A stretch of DNA of 64,000 nucleotides from Embleya sp040605455 (GTDB lineage: Bacteria; Actinomycetota; Actinomycetes; Streptomycetales; Streptomycetaceae), in the NCBI RefSeq assembly GCF_040605455.1, contig NZ_JBEXCV010000033.1, forward strand, positions 1 to 64,000, written 5' to 3'. The notes under the pieces are model-generated. The model was not told the origin of the DNA and did not search any database. It saw only the letters and a list, made by a program, of their open reading frames with translations. Positions 53,371 through 62,390 of the stretch are shown here, piece after piece (the first letter of the stretch is position 1; each line of letters opens with the position of its first letter). A program made the translations under genes and the position numbers.

Positions 53371-54135
53371 GTGTCCGACCAGACGCGCAGGCGCAGCTCG
53401 ATGCGTACGGCCGTCGTGTGGCAGGTGCTGCGCGAGGCGTTGGACCGACGGGTCGAGGCGGCCGGGCGGAGCGTGCTCGACGTGCTCGACGCCGGCGGCG
53501 GCACCGGCAACCTCGCCGTGCCCATCGCCCGACTCGGCCACCGGGTCACCGTCGTCGATCCCAGCCCGGACGCGCTCGCCGCGTTCGAACGCCGGGCCGC
53601 CGAGGCCGGGGTCACCGACCTGGTCCGGGCCTACCAGGGCGACACGCACGGCCTGTTCGACGTGGTCGAGCCGGACGCCGCCGACGTGGTGCTGTGCCAC
53701 GGCGTGCTCGAGGTGGTCGACGACCCCTCGGCCGACCTCGCCCACATCGTCCGCGCCCTGCGCACCGGCGGCACGCTCAGCCTGCTCGCGGCCAACCGCA
53801 CCGGCGCGGTCCTGGCCCGTGCCCTCGCCGGGCACTTCGACCAGGCCCGCGACCTGCTCGCCGACCCCGAGGGCCGATACGGCCCGGCCGATCCGCTGCC
53901 GCGCCGGTTCACCGTCGCCGACCTCACCGCGCTGGTCGCCAAGGCCGGCCTGGAGGCAGGCCCCGTGCACGCGATCCGGGTCTTCGCCGACCTGGTCCCG
54001 GGCGTCCTGGTCGACGATCCGAACTCGTTCGACGCGCTCCTGGACCTGGAGCGCGCCGCGGCCGAACAGCCCGAGTACCGCGCTCTGGCCACCCAGTTGC
54101 ACCTGCTCGCGAGCAAGCCGGCGGGCGGGGTCTAG
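53371..54135 (+). CDS. Class I SAM-dependent methyltransferase in the SOS cassette
   Basis: A 254-residue methyltransferase. The SAM motif I is VLDVLDAGGGTGNLAVPIA (near residues 35-53), VTVVDPSP holds the ribose-binding Asp, and VVLCHGVLEVVDDP is motif IV. The shape resembles small-molecule or tRNA methyltransferases of the SmtA/CmoM kind; the substrate is unknown. GTG 53371 is chosen because GGAGGAGG lies 6 nt upstream. It sits between dnaE2 (53 nt) and dinB (39 nt). Confidence 0.8.
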   Translation: MSDQTRRRSSMRTAVVWQVLREALDRRVEAAGRSVLDVLDAGGGTGNLAVPIARLGHRVTVVDPSPDALAAFERRAAEAGVTDLVRAYQGDTHGLFDVVEPDAADVVLCHGVLEVVDDPSADLAHIVRALRTGGTLSLLAANRTGAVLARALAGHFDQARDLLADPEGRYGPADPLPRRFTVADLTALVAKAGLEAGPVHAIRVFADLVPGVLVDDPNSFDALLDLERAAAEQPEYRALATQLHLLASKPAGGV

Positions 54136-54174
54136 GACCCGCTCCGATCGCCTGGCCCGGACGGGCGGTGCCCG

Positions 54175-55383
54175 ATGAGCACCGCCCGATCCGGCGCGCC
54201 GGCGATCATGCACGTGGACATGGACGCCTTCTACGCGTCCGTCGAGATCCGTCGCAACCCCGAGCTGTGGAACACCCCCCTGGTGGTGGCCGGCCAGGGC
54301 CCGCGCGGGGTGGTGCTCTCCGCCACCTACGATGTGCGCGCGCTGGGTGTACACGCCGGCCAGGCCACCTCCCGGGCCCGCCGGCTCGCCCCGCACGCGG
54401 TGTTCCTGTCACCGGACCACGACGACTACGGGCTGGTCTCCGGCGGCGTCATGGAGGTGCTCCGCTCGATCACCCCGCGGGTGGAGCCGCTGTCGCTGGA
54501 CGAGGCGTTCCTGGACCTGGCGGGTGTCACCCGCCGACTCGGCCCGCCGGAGGCGGTCGGCGAGAACATCCGCGCCCGGATCCTCGACGAGCAGGGCATC
54601 ACCTGCTCGGTCGGGATCGCCGACAACAAGTTCACCGCCAAGCTGGCCGGCGCACTGGCCAAGCCGGACGGGCTGAGCGTGATCCGCCCCGAGGAGGTCG
54701 TGGACTTCCTGCACCCGCTCCCGGTGGACCGACTGTGGGGAGTCGGCGAACGCACCGGCGCGCTGCTTACCGACCTGGGCCTGGCCACCATCGGTGATGT
54801 CGCCCACACCTCGGTCGAGACACTGAGCCGTGCGCTCGGCCCGGCCGCGGGTCGCGGGCTGCACGAACTCGCGTGGGGCCGGGACCGGCGTCCGGTGATC
54901 CCGTGGGAACCCGAACGCAGTATCGGTGCCGAGGAGACCTTCCCCACCGATGTGGACGACCCGGACGTGATCCGCCGCACTCTGCTCGACCTCGCGCACC
55001 GCACCGCGACCCGACTGCGTCGGGCGAAGGCGGCCGGGCGAACGGTCACGATCAAGATCCGATTCGCCGACTTCAGCACCCTCACCCGGTCCAAGACCCT
55101 GCGCGAGGCCACCGACGTGGGCCACGAGATCTACGGCGTGGCCTGCGTCCTGCACGGCGCGCTGGGCCTGGAACGGGCCCGACTGCGGCTGGTGGGCATC
55201 CGGGTGGAGGGCCTGGTCGGCGGCGCCCATCCGCGCCAACTGGCGCTCGGGGAACGGGTTCTGGGTCGGCGCGAGGCGGAGCGGGCGGCCGACGCGGTGC
55301 GCGGCCGGTTCGGCGACGCGGCACTGACCTCGGCCACGCTGCTCACCCCCGGGCCCCGGTCGCGCGGGCGTTTCGGGCGCTGA
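54175..55383 (+). CDS. dinB: DNA polymerase IV (Y-family)
   Basis: A 402-residue Y-family polymerase. Catalytic motifs are MHVDMDAFYASVEIRRNP (residues 12-29) and LSLDEAFLDLAG (near residue 106), then SVGIADNKFTAKLAGALAKPDG, the helix-hairpin-helix LWGVGERTGALLTDLGLATIGDVA, and the little-finger domain. The catalytic acidic residues are complete, unlike ImuB. I see no clear QxxLF sliding-clamp motif at the C-terminus (RGRFGR). As last gene of the cassette it may supply lesion insertion, with DnaE2 extending. Confidence 0.94.
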   Translation: MSTARSGAPAIMHVDMDAFYASVEIRRNPELWNTPLVVAGQGPRGVVLSATYDVRALGVHAGQATSRARRLAPHAVFLSPDHDDYGLVSGGVMEVLRSITPRVEPLSLDEAFLDLAGVTRRLGPPEAVGENIRARILDEQGITCSVGIADNKFTAKLAGALAKPDGLSVIRPEEVVDFLHPLPVDRLWGVGERTGALLTDLGLATIGDVAHTSVETLSRALGPAAGRGLHELAWGRDRRPVIPWEPERSIGAEETFPTDVDDPDVIRRTLLDLAHRTATRLRRAKAAGRTVTIKIRFADFSTLTRSKTLREATDVGHEIYGVACVLHGALGLERARLRLVGIRVEGLVGGAHPRQLALGERVLGRREAERAADAVRGRFGDAALTSATLLTPGPRSRGRFGR

Positions 55384-55591
55384 GTCGAAGCCCGCCGGCC
55401 ACGATCGGTCCACGACTGTGACCCGCGTGGCCCCGCCCCTCGGCGCGAACCCGCTCCGGCCGCATATCATCGAAGCCCTGACCGGGGGACATGAGCGTGC
55501 GCCGGACAGGGCAGGAGTGTCGACAGGGGCGGGAATCGATGTGGTGACCCATCATCTTGGAGCAGGCTTCGAGCCCGTGCCGAGGGTGGCT

Positions 55592-55619
55592 TTCACGACA
55601 GCGATTACCTGCCTATCCT
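55592..55619 (+). promoter_or_regulatory. Candidate promoter for the DUF3040 gene
   Basis: TTCACG (55592-55597) and TATCCT (55614-55619) are separated by 16 nt, about 45 nt upstream of the GTG. The -35 match is weak and the -10 is good. The rest of 55384-55591 holds nothing I can name. Confidence 0.4.
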
Positions 55620-55663
55620 GAAAGGGCCGCAAGGTCGCGTCGCGGCCGACGAAGGAGGACGCC

Positions 55664-56056
55664 GTGCCGCTCTCAGAGCACGAGCAGCGCATGCTTGAGC
55701 AGATGGAGCGAGCGCTCTACGCCGAAGATCCCAAATTCGCGACAGCGCTCGAAGCAGCCGGCATGCGCCGGCACACCCGGCGACGCACCGTTCAGGCAAT
55801 CCTCGGATTCCTGCTCGGCATCGTCCTGTTGATGACCGGCATGATGGTTCAGCAGATCTGGGTGAGCGTCATCGGCTTTCTGGCGATGCTCGGTGGGGCG
55901 CTCCTCGCGGTCACCGGCTGGCGCCGGGGACCCGCTACGGCCAACGCGGGCGAAGGCGGTGGCGCTCCCGGGCGCGCACCGCGCCGGCGCAAGGCCAAGG
56001 TGATGAACCGCATCGAGGACCGCTGGCGCCGTCGGCGCGAGGAAAACGGCGGCTGA
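55664..56056 (+). CDS. DUF3040 membrane protein
   Basis: A 130-residue protein starting PLSEHEQRMLEQMERALYAEDPKFATALE, the signature of DUF3040 proteins of actinobacteria. Two membrane helices follow (AILGFLLGIVLLMTGMMV and VSVIGFLAMLGGALLAVTG), with a basic C-terminal tail (RAPRRRKAK). Function unknown; related genes often lie near dcw genes. GTG 55664 follows GAAGGAGG by 5 nt. Confidence 0.88.
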   Translation: MPLSEHEQRMLEQMERALYAEDPKFATALEAAGMRRHTRRRTVQAILGFLLGIVLLMTGMMVQQIWVSVIGFLAMLGGALLAVTGWRRGPATANAGEGGGAPGRAPRRRKAKVMNRIEDRWRRRREENGG

Positions 56057-56174
56057 CCCTTCGGGACGATCCGGGCGACGCGGCGGGGGAGACCCGGCCG
56101 CCGCCCGGCCGACGGGCGGACCCGGGTCCGATAAGCATCCACCCATCCGGGTGAGCGATTCGGGTGTACATACG

Positions 56175-56227
56175 AACGCCGGTGGCGATGACTTCCGAGA
56201 ATCTCGGGAGTCACCGCCACCGGCGTT
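56175..56227. terminator. Long bidirectional terminator
   Basis: Arms 56175-56200 and 56202-56227 (26 nt each) pair at 24 positions plus one G-U, with almost no loop, followed on the plus strand by a short T-run. It separates the convergent DUF3040 and transglutaminase genes and is the strongest terminator in the window. Confidence 0.9.
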
Positions 56228-56252
56228 TTCCTCGGTTCGGGCGCCGCCGCGC

Positions 56253-58688
56253 TCAGCCGATGTCGACCGGCTTGGCGGTGGGCCCGGGGCCGTCGCCCCG
56301 GCGTCGGCGCGGTCGGATCCGCTCGACGAACGCGTACCGGCGTTCGGCCAGGCTCGGTCGGCCCCGGCGGCGCAGCGAGGACGGGAGCACCCTCGCGCGC
56401 AGTCGACGGCTGCGCCCGGCCTGGTCGAGCAGGCCCTTGCGGACCGCCCGTACGTCCTCGCCCAGGCCCGGTTGCCGGGTCGGCGGGACCTGTGCGTACA
56501 ACAATCGCTCGGTGGCCAGTGCGACGCGCGGCAGCGCCTCGCGGGCGGCGAGCACCGCGGCGGATTCGGGGTTCGCGGCGTCGCCGTCCGCTGCCTCCGA
56601 TTGATCGGAGAGCACGCGCAGCAACCGCTCGGCCGCCTGCCGCGGGGTCTCCGCGCCCGGCGCCGGATGGCCCAGGTCGCGGGCGGTGTCCAGCACCTCG
56701 GCCCAGCCGCCGAGCACCGGCCCGGCGCGATCACCGGGTTCGGTGTCCGCCCCGTCCGCCGCCATGTTTCGGGTCAGCGCGGCGAGTCGGCGACCCCTGA
56801 TCCGGCCCCGGGTCAGCATCGGCGCCGCCGCGAGCAGCACGACCAGCGCGATCCCGGAGCCGATCAGCAGCGCCCGACCGGAGAACCAGGGCTCGTCCGA
56901 GGAGCCGCCGGCGGTGACCGGCGCGGTGCTCGCGGATGCCGAGGGCGCCACGCTCTGCGCGGTCTGCGGCTGCTTCGTGGGCAGTTCGCCCGCGCTGCCC
57001 GGCGACAGGGAGGGCGCGACCGGCGCGACGTCCTGCTGAGCGTAGGAGGGCGAGTTGCCCCGCGAGGGGGTCGGCTCGAAGCGGATCCAGCCCGCTCCGG
57101 AGAAGTAGAGCTCCGGCCACGCGTGTGCGTCGTGGCTGCTGACCTTGTAGGTCAGGTCGGTCTGCAGCGTGCCGGGGATGAAGCCGACCGCGACCCGGGC
57201 CGGGATGCCCAGCGTGCGGGCCATCACCGCCATCGCCGACGAGAACTGCTCGCAGTAGCCGACCTTTTGCTCCAGGAAGTTCTCCAGGGCGGAGGCGCCG
57301 TTGCCCTGCGGGACCTTGGTGTCGTAGCGGAACTGGTTGGACCGGGCGAACCACTCCTCCAGGTTGCGGGCCCGGTCGTAGGGGGTGCCGTTCCCGCCGA
57401 TTCGCAGTGCCTGTTGGCGGATCCGGTTCACCATGTCGGCCGGCAGCGGCAGCGACACGTACGGCGCGAGCGAGGGCGGCGGCGGTGGGGCGGCCTTGAG
57501 CTGCGCGGGGGTCGGCTCGACGTCGAGGCTGGTCACCGTCCAGCCCAGGCTCCGGGTGTCCTGCTTGTTGTCGCCGAGCAGCAGCCGTCCCTCGGGCTCG
57601 AACCGCCAGTTGCCCTTCACCTGGACCTGCGACGCCGGGTAGGGCATCGGCAGCGAACCCTGTCGGTAGCCGTCGTTGGCCTCGATCCGGGTGGTCACCT
57701 CGGTGGTGCGCACCGCCGCGTCCAGCCCGGCGGCCTTGGGGAACTCGCGTGGTACGTCCGTCAGTTGCCGCTCCGAGGGCTGCCAGCTGCGGCCGTCGAA
57801 GCGGTCCAGTGAGGAGATCCGCAGGTAGATCGAGCCCGGTGTGGCCGCGTTGGTGCGGTAGCGCATCAGCTCGACGTTCTCCGCCCGATTCAGCTCGTCG
57901 GAGAGCTTGACCACGGGGTTGATCGTGGTCAGCCGGTGCGCCCGCGGCCCGTTGTCGTTCTTGTCGATCAGTCGGTTGGCGCTGAGCGGGATCAGCGCCG
58001 GGACCGCCACGGCCACCGCGAGTGCGGTCAGGCCGATCCGGCCGCCGCCGCGGGCGGGTGGGCGGTACTGGCGCAGCGGTGGATGGCCGGGCGGCCCCGG
58101 CGGGGTCAGCGGGCGGCCCCAGCGCAGCAGCCGCTCACGACCCTCCGCGAGCAGCAGCAGCACATAGGCCAGCGCCGCGATCAGGAAGATCACCCAGCCC
58201 AGTCCGGACCGGGACAGCGCCGCGGGCACGCTGTAGAGCGCGAGCAGCGGCAGGCCCGCGGGGGCGGCCTGGGCGTAGGTGACCGCGATCAGGTCCACGA
58301 GTACGGCCATGCCGCCCATCACCAACAGCAGGATCGCGACGATCCCGGGCGAGGCCGGCGCGGGGGTGGTGAACTCGCGGATGTCCTGCCCGCCCACCCG
58401 CAGCAGGTTCACGAACGCGTCGACGCTGCTCGGCGTGGGGACCGGGCCGCTGGCGTCCGGCACGCAGACCAGCAGCAGGTAGGGCACCAGCGCGGCGAGT
58501 TGGGTCAGCCCCACGACCGGGCGCGGCACCCGGATGCGTCGGGTGCCCTCGCCGACCAGGGCGACCAGGAGGATCGCGCCCAGGCCCTGGGCGATCCAAC
58601 CGCCCGCGTCGACCAGCGGGAGCAGCGAGGACGACGTCAGCGCGGTCGCGAGTCCCGCGACCAGGGCCAGGCGCAGCCGACCGGTCAT
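56253..58688 (-). CDS. TgpA-like membrane transglutaminase-fold protease
   Basis: An 811-residue protein. Six or so membrane helices fill residues 1-210 (DUF3488-like). An extracytoplasmic region contains the transglutaminase core with catalytic Cys in QKVGYCEQFSSAMAVMARTLGIPARVAVGFIPG (near residue 478), His in SSHDAHAWPELYF and Asp/Glu in GWIRFEPTPSRG. One further membrane helix is near 609, then a cytosolic tail. The ATG overlaps the stop of the DUF58 gene by 4 nt. In the usual operon it works with DUF58 and MoxR proteins; the natural substrate is not known. Confidence 0.9.
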   Translation of the reverse strand: MTGRLRLALVAGLATALTSSSLLPLVDAGGWIAQGLGAILLVALVGEGTRRIRVPRPVVGLTQLAALVPYLLLVCVPDASGPVPTPSSVDAFVNLLRVGGQDIREFTTPAPASPGIVAILLLVMGGMAVLVDLIAVTYAQAAPAGLPLLALYSVPAALSRSGLGWVIFLIAALAYVLLLLAEGRERLLRWGRPLTPPGPPGHPPLRQYRPPARGGGRIGLTALAVAVAVPALIPLSANRLIDKNDNGPRAHRLTTINPVVKLSDELNRAENVELMRYRTNAATPGSIYLRISSLDRFDGRSWQPSERQLTDVPREFPKAAGLDAAVRTTEVTTRIEANDGYRQGSLPMPYPASQVQVKGNWRFEPEGRLLLGDNKQDTRSLGWTVTSLDVEPTPAQLKAAPPPPPSLAPYVSLPLPADMVNRIRQQALRIGGNGTPYDRARNLEEWFARSNQFRYDTKVPQGNGASALENFLEQKVGYCEQFSSAMAVMARTLGIPARVAVGFIPGTLQTDLTYKVSSHDAHAWPELYFSGAGWIRFEPTPSRGNSPSYAQQDVAPVAPSLSPGSAGELPTKQPQTAQSVAPSASASTAPVTAGGSSDEPWFSGRALLIGSGIALVVLLAAAPMLTRGRIRGRRLAALTRNMAADGADTEPGDRAGPVLGGWAEVLDTARDLGHPAPGAETPRQAAERLLRVLSDQSEAADGDAANPESAAVLAAREALPRVALATERLLYAQVPPTRQPGLGEDVRAVRKGLLDQAGRSRRLRARVLPSSLRRRGRPSLAERRYAFVERIRPRRRRGDGPGPTAKPVDIG

Positions 58689-60088
58689 GACCTTCCCCCT
58701 CCATCGACGGTGCCGCCCCCGACCGTGGGCGCCGCGCGCGGGCGCGGCGGCGGGGTCGAGGAGCCGGTGTTCGCCGCGGGCGCGGCGGGAGCACTCGTTT
58801 GCGAGGCGCCGGCGAAGGACACCGAGCCGGCGGCGGCGGGGTCGCCCACCCGGCCGGCCGAGCGCCACAGTTCGGACAACCGCGAGCCGGCCCGGGCGGA
58901 CAGTACCCGCCAGCCGGCCTGGCGCAGCAGGGCCACCGCGTTGTCGTGCGCCAACGCGCCGGGCACCCGGCCCCACGTGCTCACGTCCAAAACGACCGCG
59001 ACCCCGCGACCGGAGCGGTGCCGGGCCCGGCCGAGCCGCTTGACGTCGTCCTCGGTCAGCGCGCCGAGCACGGCGACGGTCAGCCCGCCGCCGTTCGGGT
59101 CGCGCAGCGCGGGCTCGGCCTGGTCGAGGGCGAGCACCGGCACGGTCTCCACCACGGCCAGTGCGTCCAGCAGGAAGCCCTCCAGGTCACCGGGCGCGGC
59201 CCGGATCCCCTCCAGATCGCCGGCCAGTGCGTCGCCCTCGGCGTCGAGCAGCCGGGTGGTGTAGCCGCGGCGGCACAGGTGCACGCCCACCGAGGCGGCG
59301 GCCGAGACGACCCACTCGAAGGACGAGGCCGGACCGTCGCCCACGTGCGCGCCCGCGCGGGTGTCGATCAGTACGGTGGCCCGGTTCTGCCAGGCCTGTT
59401 CCTCGCGGCGCACCATGAGTTCGCCGCGGCGGGCGGTGGAGCGCCAGTGCACGCGGCGTACGTCGTCGCCGTGTCGGTACTCGCGCGGGACCACGTCCTC
59501 CTCGCCGGACGCGGACACGTTGCGGGCGTGGCTGTCGCCGTACCCGGTCCATTCGCCGCCCAGGTCCACCGCGGGCAGCGGCTGCACCGCGGGGGTGACC
59601 ACCAGGGTGTCCCGCGCGGCGAAGGATCGGGTCAGCTCGCACATCCCGAACGGGTCGGCCATCCGCAGCCGCAGCGGCCCGACCGGGAAGCGCCCGCGCA
59701 GGTCCGAGCGGACCCGGTAGGACACGTGCCGGCTGCCGTGCGGCTCGATCCGATCGAGCACGAACCGGGGCCGCGAGCCGAGCACATACGGCACGTGGTC
59801 CTCCAGCATCAGCAGGCCGGTGGGGATGCGCGAGACGTTGTCCACGCGCAGCCGCACCTGGGACTCGTGACCGGCCGCTACCCGGGGCGGCTCCAGGGCC
59901 CGGGCGCTGGTGACCAGGTGCCGGGTGCGGGCGACGATCAGCACCGACACCAGGGGCAGCGCGGTGAGCAGGAAACCGACCCGCAACAGGTCACGTTGGC
60001 CCAGGATCACCGCGCAGATGCTCGCGGCGACCCCCGCCGCGAGGAAGGACCGCCCCCGCGTCGTCAGGCCGGATAGGGCGGTACGCAC
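58685..60088 (-). CDS. DUF58 (VWA-like) membrane protein
   Basis: A 467-residue protein with two N-terminal membrane helices (FLAAGVAASICAVILG, LLRVGFLLTALPLVSVLIV), a beta-rich middle and a DUF58 core: REYRHGDDVRRVHWRSTARRGELMVRREEQAWQNRATVLIDTRAG. It normally pairs with MoxR AAA+ ATPases in membrane or metal-centre assembly. The C-terminal 60 residues are a Pro/Ala tail. GTG 60088 lies 1 nt after the moxR stop, and its own stop overlaps the transglutaminase start. Confidence 0.88.
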   Translation of the reverse strand: MRTALSGLTTRGRSFLAAGVAASICAVILGQRDLLRVGFLLTALPLVSVLIVARTRHLVTSARALEPPRVAAGHESQVRLRVDNVSRIPTGLLMLEDHVPYVLGSRPRFVLDRIEPHGSRHVSYRVRSDLRGRFPVGPLRLRMADPFGMCELTRSFAARDTLVVTPAVQPLPAVDLGGEWTGYGDSHARNVSASGEEDVVPREYRHGDDVRRVHWRSTARRGELMVRREEQAWQNRATVLIDTRAGAHVGDGPASSFEWVVSAAASVGVHLCRRGYTTRLLDAEGDALAGDLEGIRAAPGDLEGFLLDALAVVETVPVLALDQAEPALRDPNGGGLTVAVLGALTEDDVKRLGRARHRSGRGVAVVLDVSTWGRVPGALAHDNAVALLRQAGWRVLSARAGSRLSELWRSAGRVGDPAAAGSVSFAGASQTSAPAAPAANTGSSTPPPRPRAAPTVGGGTVDGGGRS

Positions 60089-60089
60089 G

Positions 60090-61271
60090 TCAGCGCGCCG
60101 TCCCGGAGCCCGTGCCGCCGAGGCGGCCGTCGGACGGCACCGGCGCGTAGCCCTGGTGCGCGGTGGGTGCCTGGGTCGGGTAGGGCCGGCCGCCGTTGTG
60201 CTGCGGGACGCCGCCGGGGTAGGGCATGTGGGCCGGCGGCGCGGGCGGGGCCTGGACGGCCTGCGGTGCGCCGACCCGACCCTGGACCGGCGGGACCTGT
60301 CCGGTCGGGGAGCCGGGGACCGGGACCTGGCGGACGATGTCGGTGACGATCTGTTCCGGGGTGCGTCGGGCCATCTGCGCGTCGGCGGTCGGCAGCAACC
60401 GGTGCGCGAGCACCGCGACGGCCAGCGTCTGCAGGTCGTCCGGGAGGACGTAGTCGCGGTTGTCCAGGGCCGCCGCCGCGCGGGAGGCGCGGACCAGGTG
60501 CAGGGTCGCACGCGGGGAGGCGCCCAGGCGCAGTTCGGGGGAGCGGCGGGTGGCGTTGACCAGGTCGACCGCGTAGCGCGCGACGGCCGGGGACACGTGC
60601 ACCCGGCGTACGGCATCCGCGAGCCGGACCAGATCCTCGGCGTCGGCGACCGGGGTCAGGTCGGTCAGCGGCGAGCCCGCGCTGTGGCCGCCGATCATCC
60701 TCAGTTCGGCGTCCGCGGCGGGGTAGCCCATCGAGACCCGGGCCATGAACCGGTCTCGCTGCGCCTCGGGGAGAGGATACGTTCCCTCCATCTCCACCGG
60801 GTTCTGCGTCGCGATCACCATGAACGGCGCCTGCAGTTCGTAGGTGGTGCCGTCGACGGTGACCTGACGCTCGGCCATGCACTCCAGGAGCGCGGACTGG
60901 GTCTTGGGCGAGGCCCGGTTGATTTCGTCGCCGACCACGATGTTCGCGAAGATCGCGCCGGGCTTGAACTCGAACTCGCGCTTCTCCTGGTCGAAGACGC
61001 TGACCCCGGTGATGTCCGAGGGGAGCAGGTCCGGGGTGAACTGCACTCGGCGCATCCGGCAATCGACCGAGCGCGCGAGGGCCTTCGCCAGCATCGTCTT
61101 GCCGACTCCGGGAACGTCCTCGACGAGCAGGTGACCCTCGGCCAGCAATACGGTCAAGGCGAGGCGAACGACCTCGGGCTTGCCCTCGATCACGGTCTCC
61201 ATGGCCCCGCGGATCCGATCGGTGGTGACCGTCAGATCCCCCAGACCGGCCTGATCGTTGAACGTCGACAC
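60090..61271 (-). CDS. MoxR-family AAA+ ATPase
   Basis: A 393-residue AAA+ ATPase. Walker A is LLVEDVPGVGKTMLAKALA (near residue 50), Walker B is IVVGDEINRASPKTQSALLECMAE, sensor 1 is FMVIATQNP and the Arg finger region is EAQRDRFMARV. The last 70 residues are a Pro/Gln/Gly-rich tail unusual for the core family. It is the first gene of the moxR-DUF58-transglutaminase operon and probably acts as a chaperone-like remodeller of its partners. The start is GTG. Confidence 0.92.
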   Translation of the reverse strand: MSTFNDQAGLGDLTVTTDRIRGAMETVIEGKPEVVRLALTVLLAEGHLLVEDVPGVGKTMLAKALARSVDCRMRRVQFTPDLLPSDITGVSVFDQEKREFEFKPGAIFANIVVGDEINRASPKTQSALLECMAERQVTVDGTTYELQAPFMVIATQNPVEMEGTYPLPEAQRDRFMARVSMGYPAADAELRMIGGHSAGSPLTDLTPVADAEDLVRLADAVRRVHVSPAVARYAVDLVNATRRSPELRLGASPRATLHLVRASRAAAALDNRDYVLPDDLQTLAVAVLAHRLLPTADAQMARRTPEQIVTDIVRQVPVPGSPTGQVPPVQGRVGAPQAVQAPPAPPAHMPYPGGVPQHNGGRPYPTQAPTAHQGYAPVPSDGRLGGTGSGTAR

Positions 61272-61519
61272 CCGTGCCCCTCCCTGGAACCGCGTTGTGC
61301 GCGCCCTGGGTCAGGGCCACAGGCCGATTCTCCCGGTAGCGTGCGCTGCCGTCACCCCGTTGGACGGCCCGGACGACGCACCGTGCGACTCCGGAGGGTA
61401 GTCGACGCGCCATGGGGACGATCCGGTCGGCAGAAAATGGCTCGGCCGAGACGGGTCGGTGTCCTCGATAGTGCCGTGTCGAGCCGGAATCCGGGTCGGC
61501 AAGGTTGGGGCGACGGACC

Positions 61520-62044
61520 CTAGGACTGCTCGGGGGCGTCTTCCGGTTGCACGTCCGGGAGGGGGAAAACCTCGCGCAACAGGCCCGTGGTGACGTCGTA
61601 TACGAATCCGCGCACCGTGTTGTTGTGCAGCAGGAACGGTGACCTGCGCACCCGGTTCATCGACTGGCGCACGTCGCCGTCGAGATCGACGAACGCCTCG
61701 ACCGCCCACTGCGGGCGCAGGCCGGTGTCGGCCTCGAGTTCGCGGCGGAAGTCCTCGGTCACCGTGAGCATGCCGCACTGGGTGTGGTGGATCAGCACGA
61801 CCTGCGTGGTGCCCAGGTGTCGCTGACTGATCGTCAGCGAACGCACCACGTCGTCGGTGACCACGCCGCCGGCGTTGCGGATCACGTGCGTGTCACCGAG
61901 TTCGAGCCCGAGCATCGCGTGCACGTCGAGGCGGGCGTCCATGCAGGTGACAACTGCGGTGTGGCGGACCGGCATCGCGGACATGCCGGGATCGCGGTAG
62001 TTCTTCGCGTAGTGCCGATTGGCGGCGACAAGACGATCAACCAT
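61520..62044 (-). CDS. Beta-class carbonic anhydrase
   Basis: A 174-residue enzyme interconverting carbon dioxide and bicarbonate. Zinc ligands are Cys and Asp in VVTCMDARLDVHA (CxDxR), and His and Cys in IHHTQCGM. IRNAGGVVTDDVVRSL is typical of the small beta class related to Rv1284. ATG 62044 is chosen; upstream in-frame sequence lacks similarity. It diverges from mraZ and is followed by the moxR operon. Confidence 0.9.
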   Translation of the reverse strand: MVDRLVAANRHYAKNYRDPGMSAMPVRHTAVVTCMDARLDVHAMLGLELGDTHVIRNAGGVVTDDVVRSLTISQRHLGTTQVVLIHHTQCGMLTVTEDFRRELEADTGLRPQWAVEAFVDLDGDVRQSMNRVRRSPFLLHNNTVRGFVYDVTTGLLREVFPLPDVQPEDAPEQS

Positions 62045-62316
62045 GGTCAGGACGTTAGCGACCCGGGCCGCGTTCCGCCTCGTGGGGGGAGTCACACTGC
62101 CGAAGAGTGGTGGGCTCATCACTATTTCGGGTCTATGGGTGCCAATCCCGTAATGGGAGATTCGTACTGAGAGCCCAATGACGTGGAGGCGAAAACCCGC
62201 GCCCGATGCGGGGGAGTGGCGTGCGGGGGGCGTGCAATCGGGTGGTCCTTTTGAGATACCCCTTCTGACCTGGGCATTTATCAAAACTGGAGACAGAGTG
62301 ACGTGCCCGAAAAGGG

Positions 62317-62344
62317 TTGACCGTGGGGTTTGGTGGAGTAGAGT
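62317..62344 (+). promoter_or_regulatory. mraZ (dcw) promoter
   Basis: TTGACC (62317-62322) and TAGAGT (62339-62344) are separated by 16 nt, giving a probable start site near 62351, about 40 nt before the mraZ GTG. The spacer and -10 element are covered by MraZ boxes, as expected for self-repression. Confidence 0.8.
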
Positions 62345-62358
62345 GGCGGGAAGTGGAG
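62323..62358 (+). promoter_or_regulatory. MraZ boxes: four GTGG repeats at 10-bp spacing
   Basis: GTGGGG (62323), GTGGAG (62333), GTGGCG (62343) and GTGGAG (62353) recur with an exact 10-bp period across the promoter. MraZ binds arrays of short G-rich direct repeats in front of its own operon. Here the array overlaps the spacer, the -10 and the first transcribed bases. Confidence 0.85.
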
Positions 62359-62390
62359 CCGACGCTCCACGCGGCGGCCGGAGGTGCTCG

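Larger units (their letters stand above)
62045..62390. other. Divergent control region between carbonic anhydrase and mraZ
   Basis: This 346-bp region is AT-richer than average around 62100-62300. It holds the mraZ promoter and MraZ boxes (listed separately). A second promoter-like element may exist near TTGAGA at about 62249, but no good -10 follows. I see no short gene. Confidence 0.5.

Noticed and set aside
49833..53615. Minus-strand open frame of 1260 codons opposite dnaE2
   Set aside because: Pure shadow of dnaE2; no recognisable domain, and the real gene has complete polymerase motifs.
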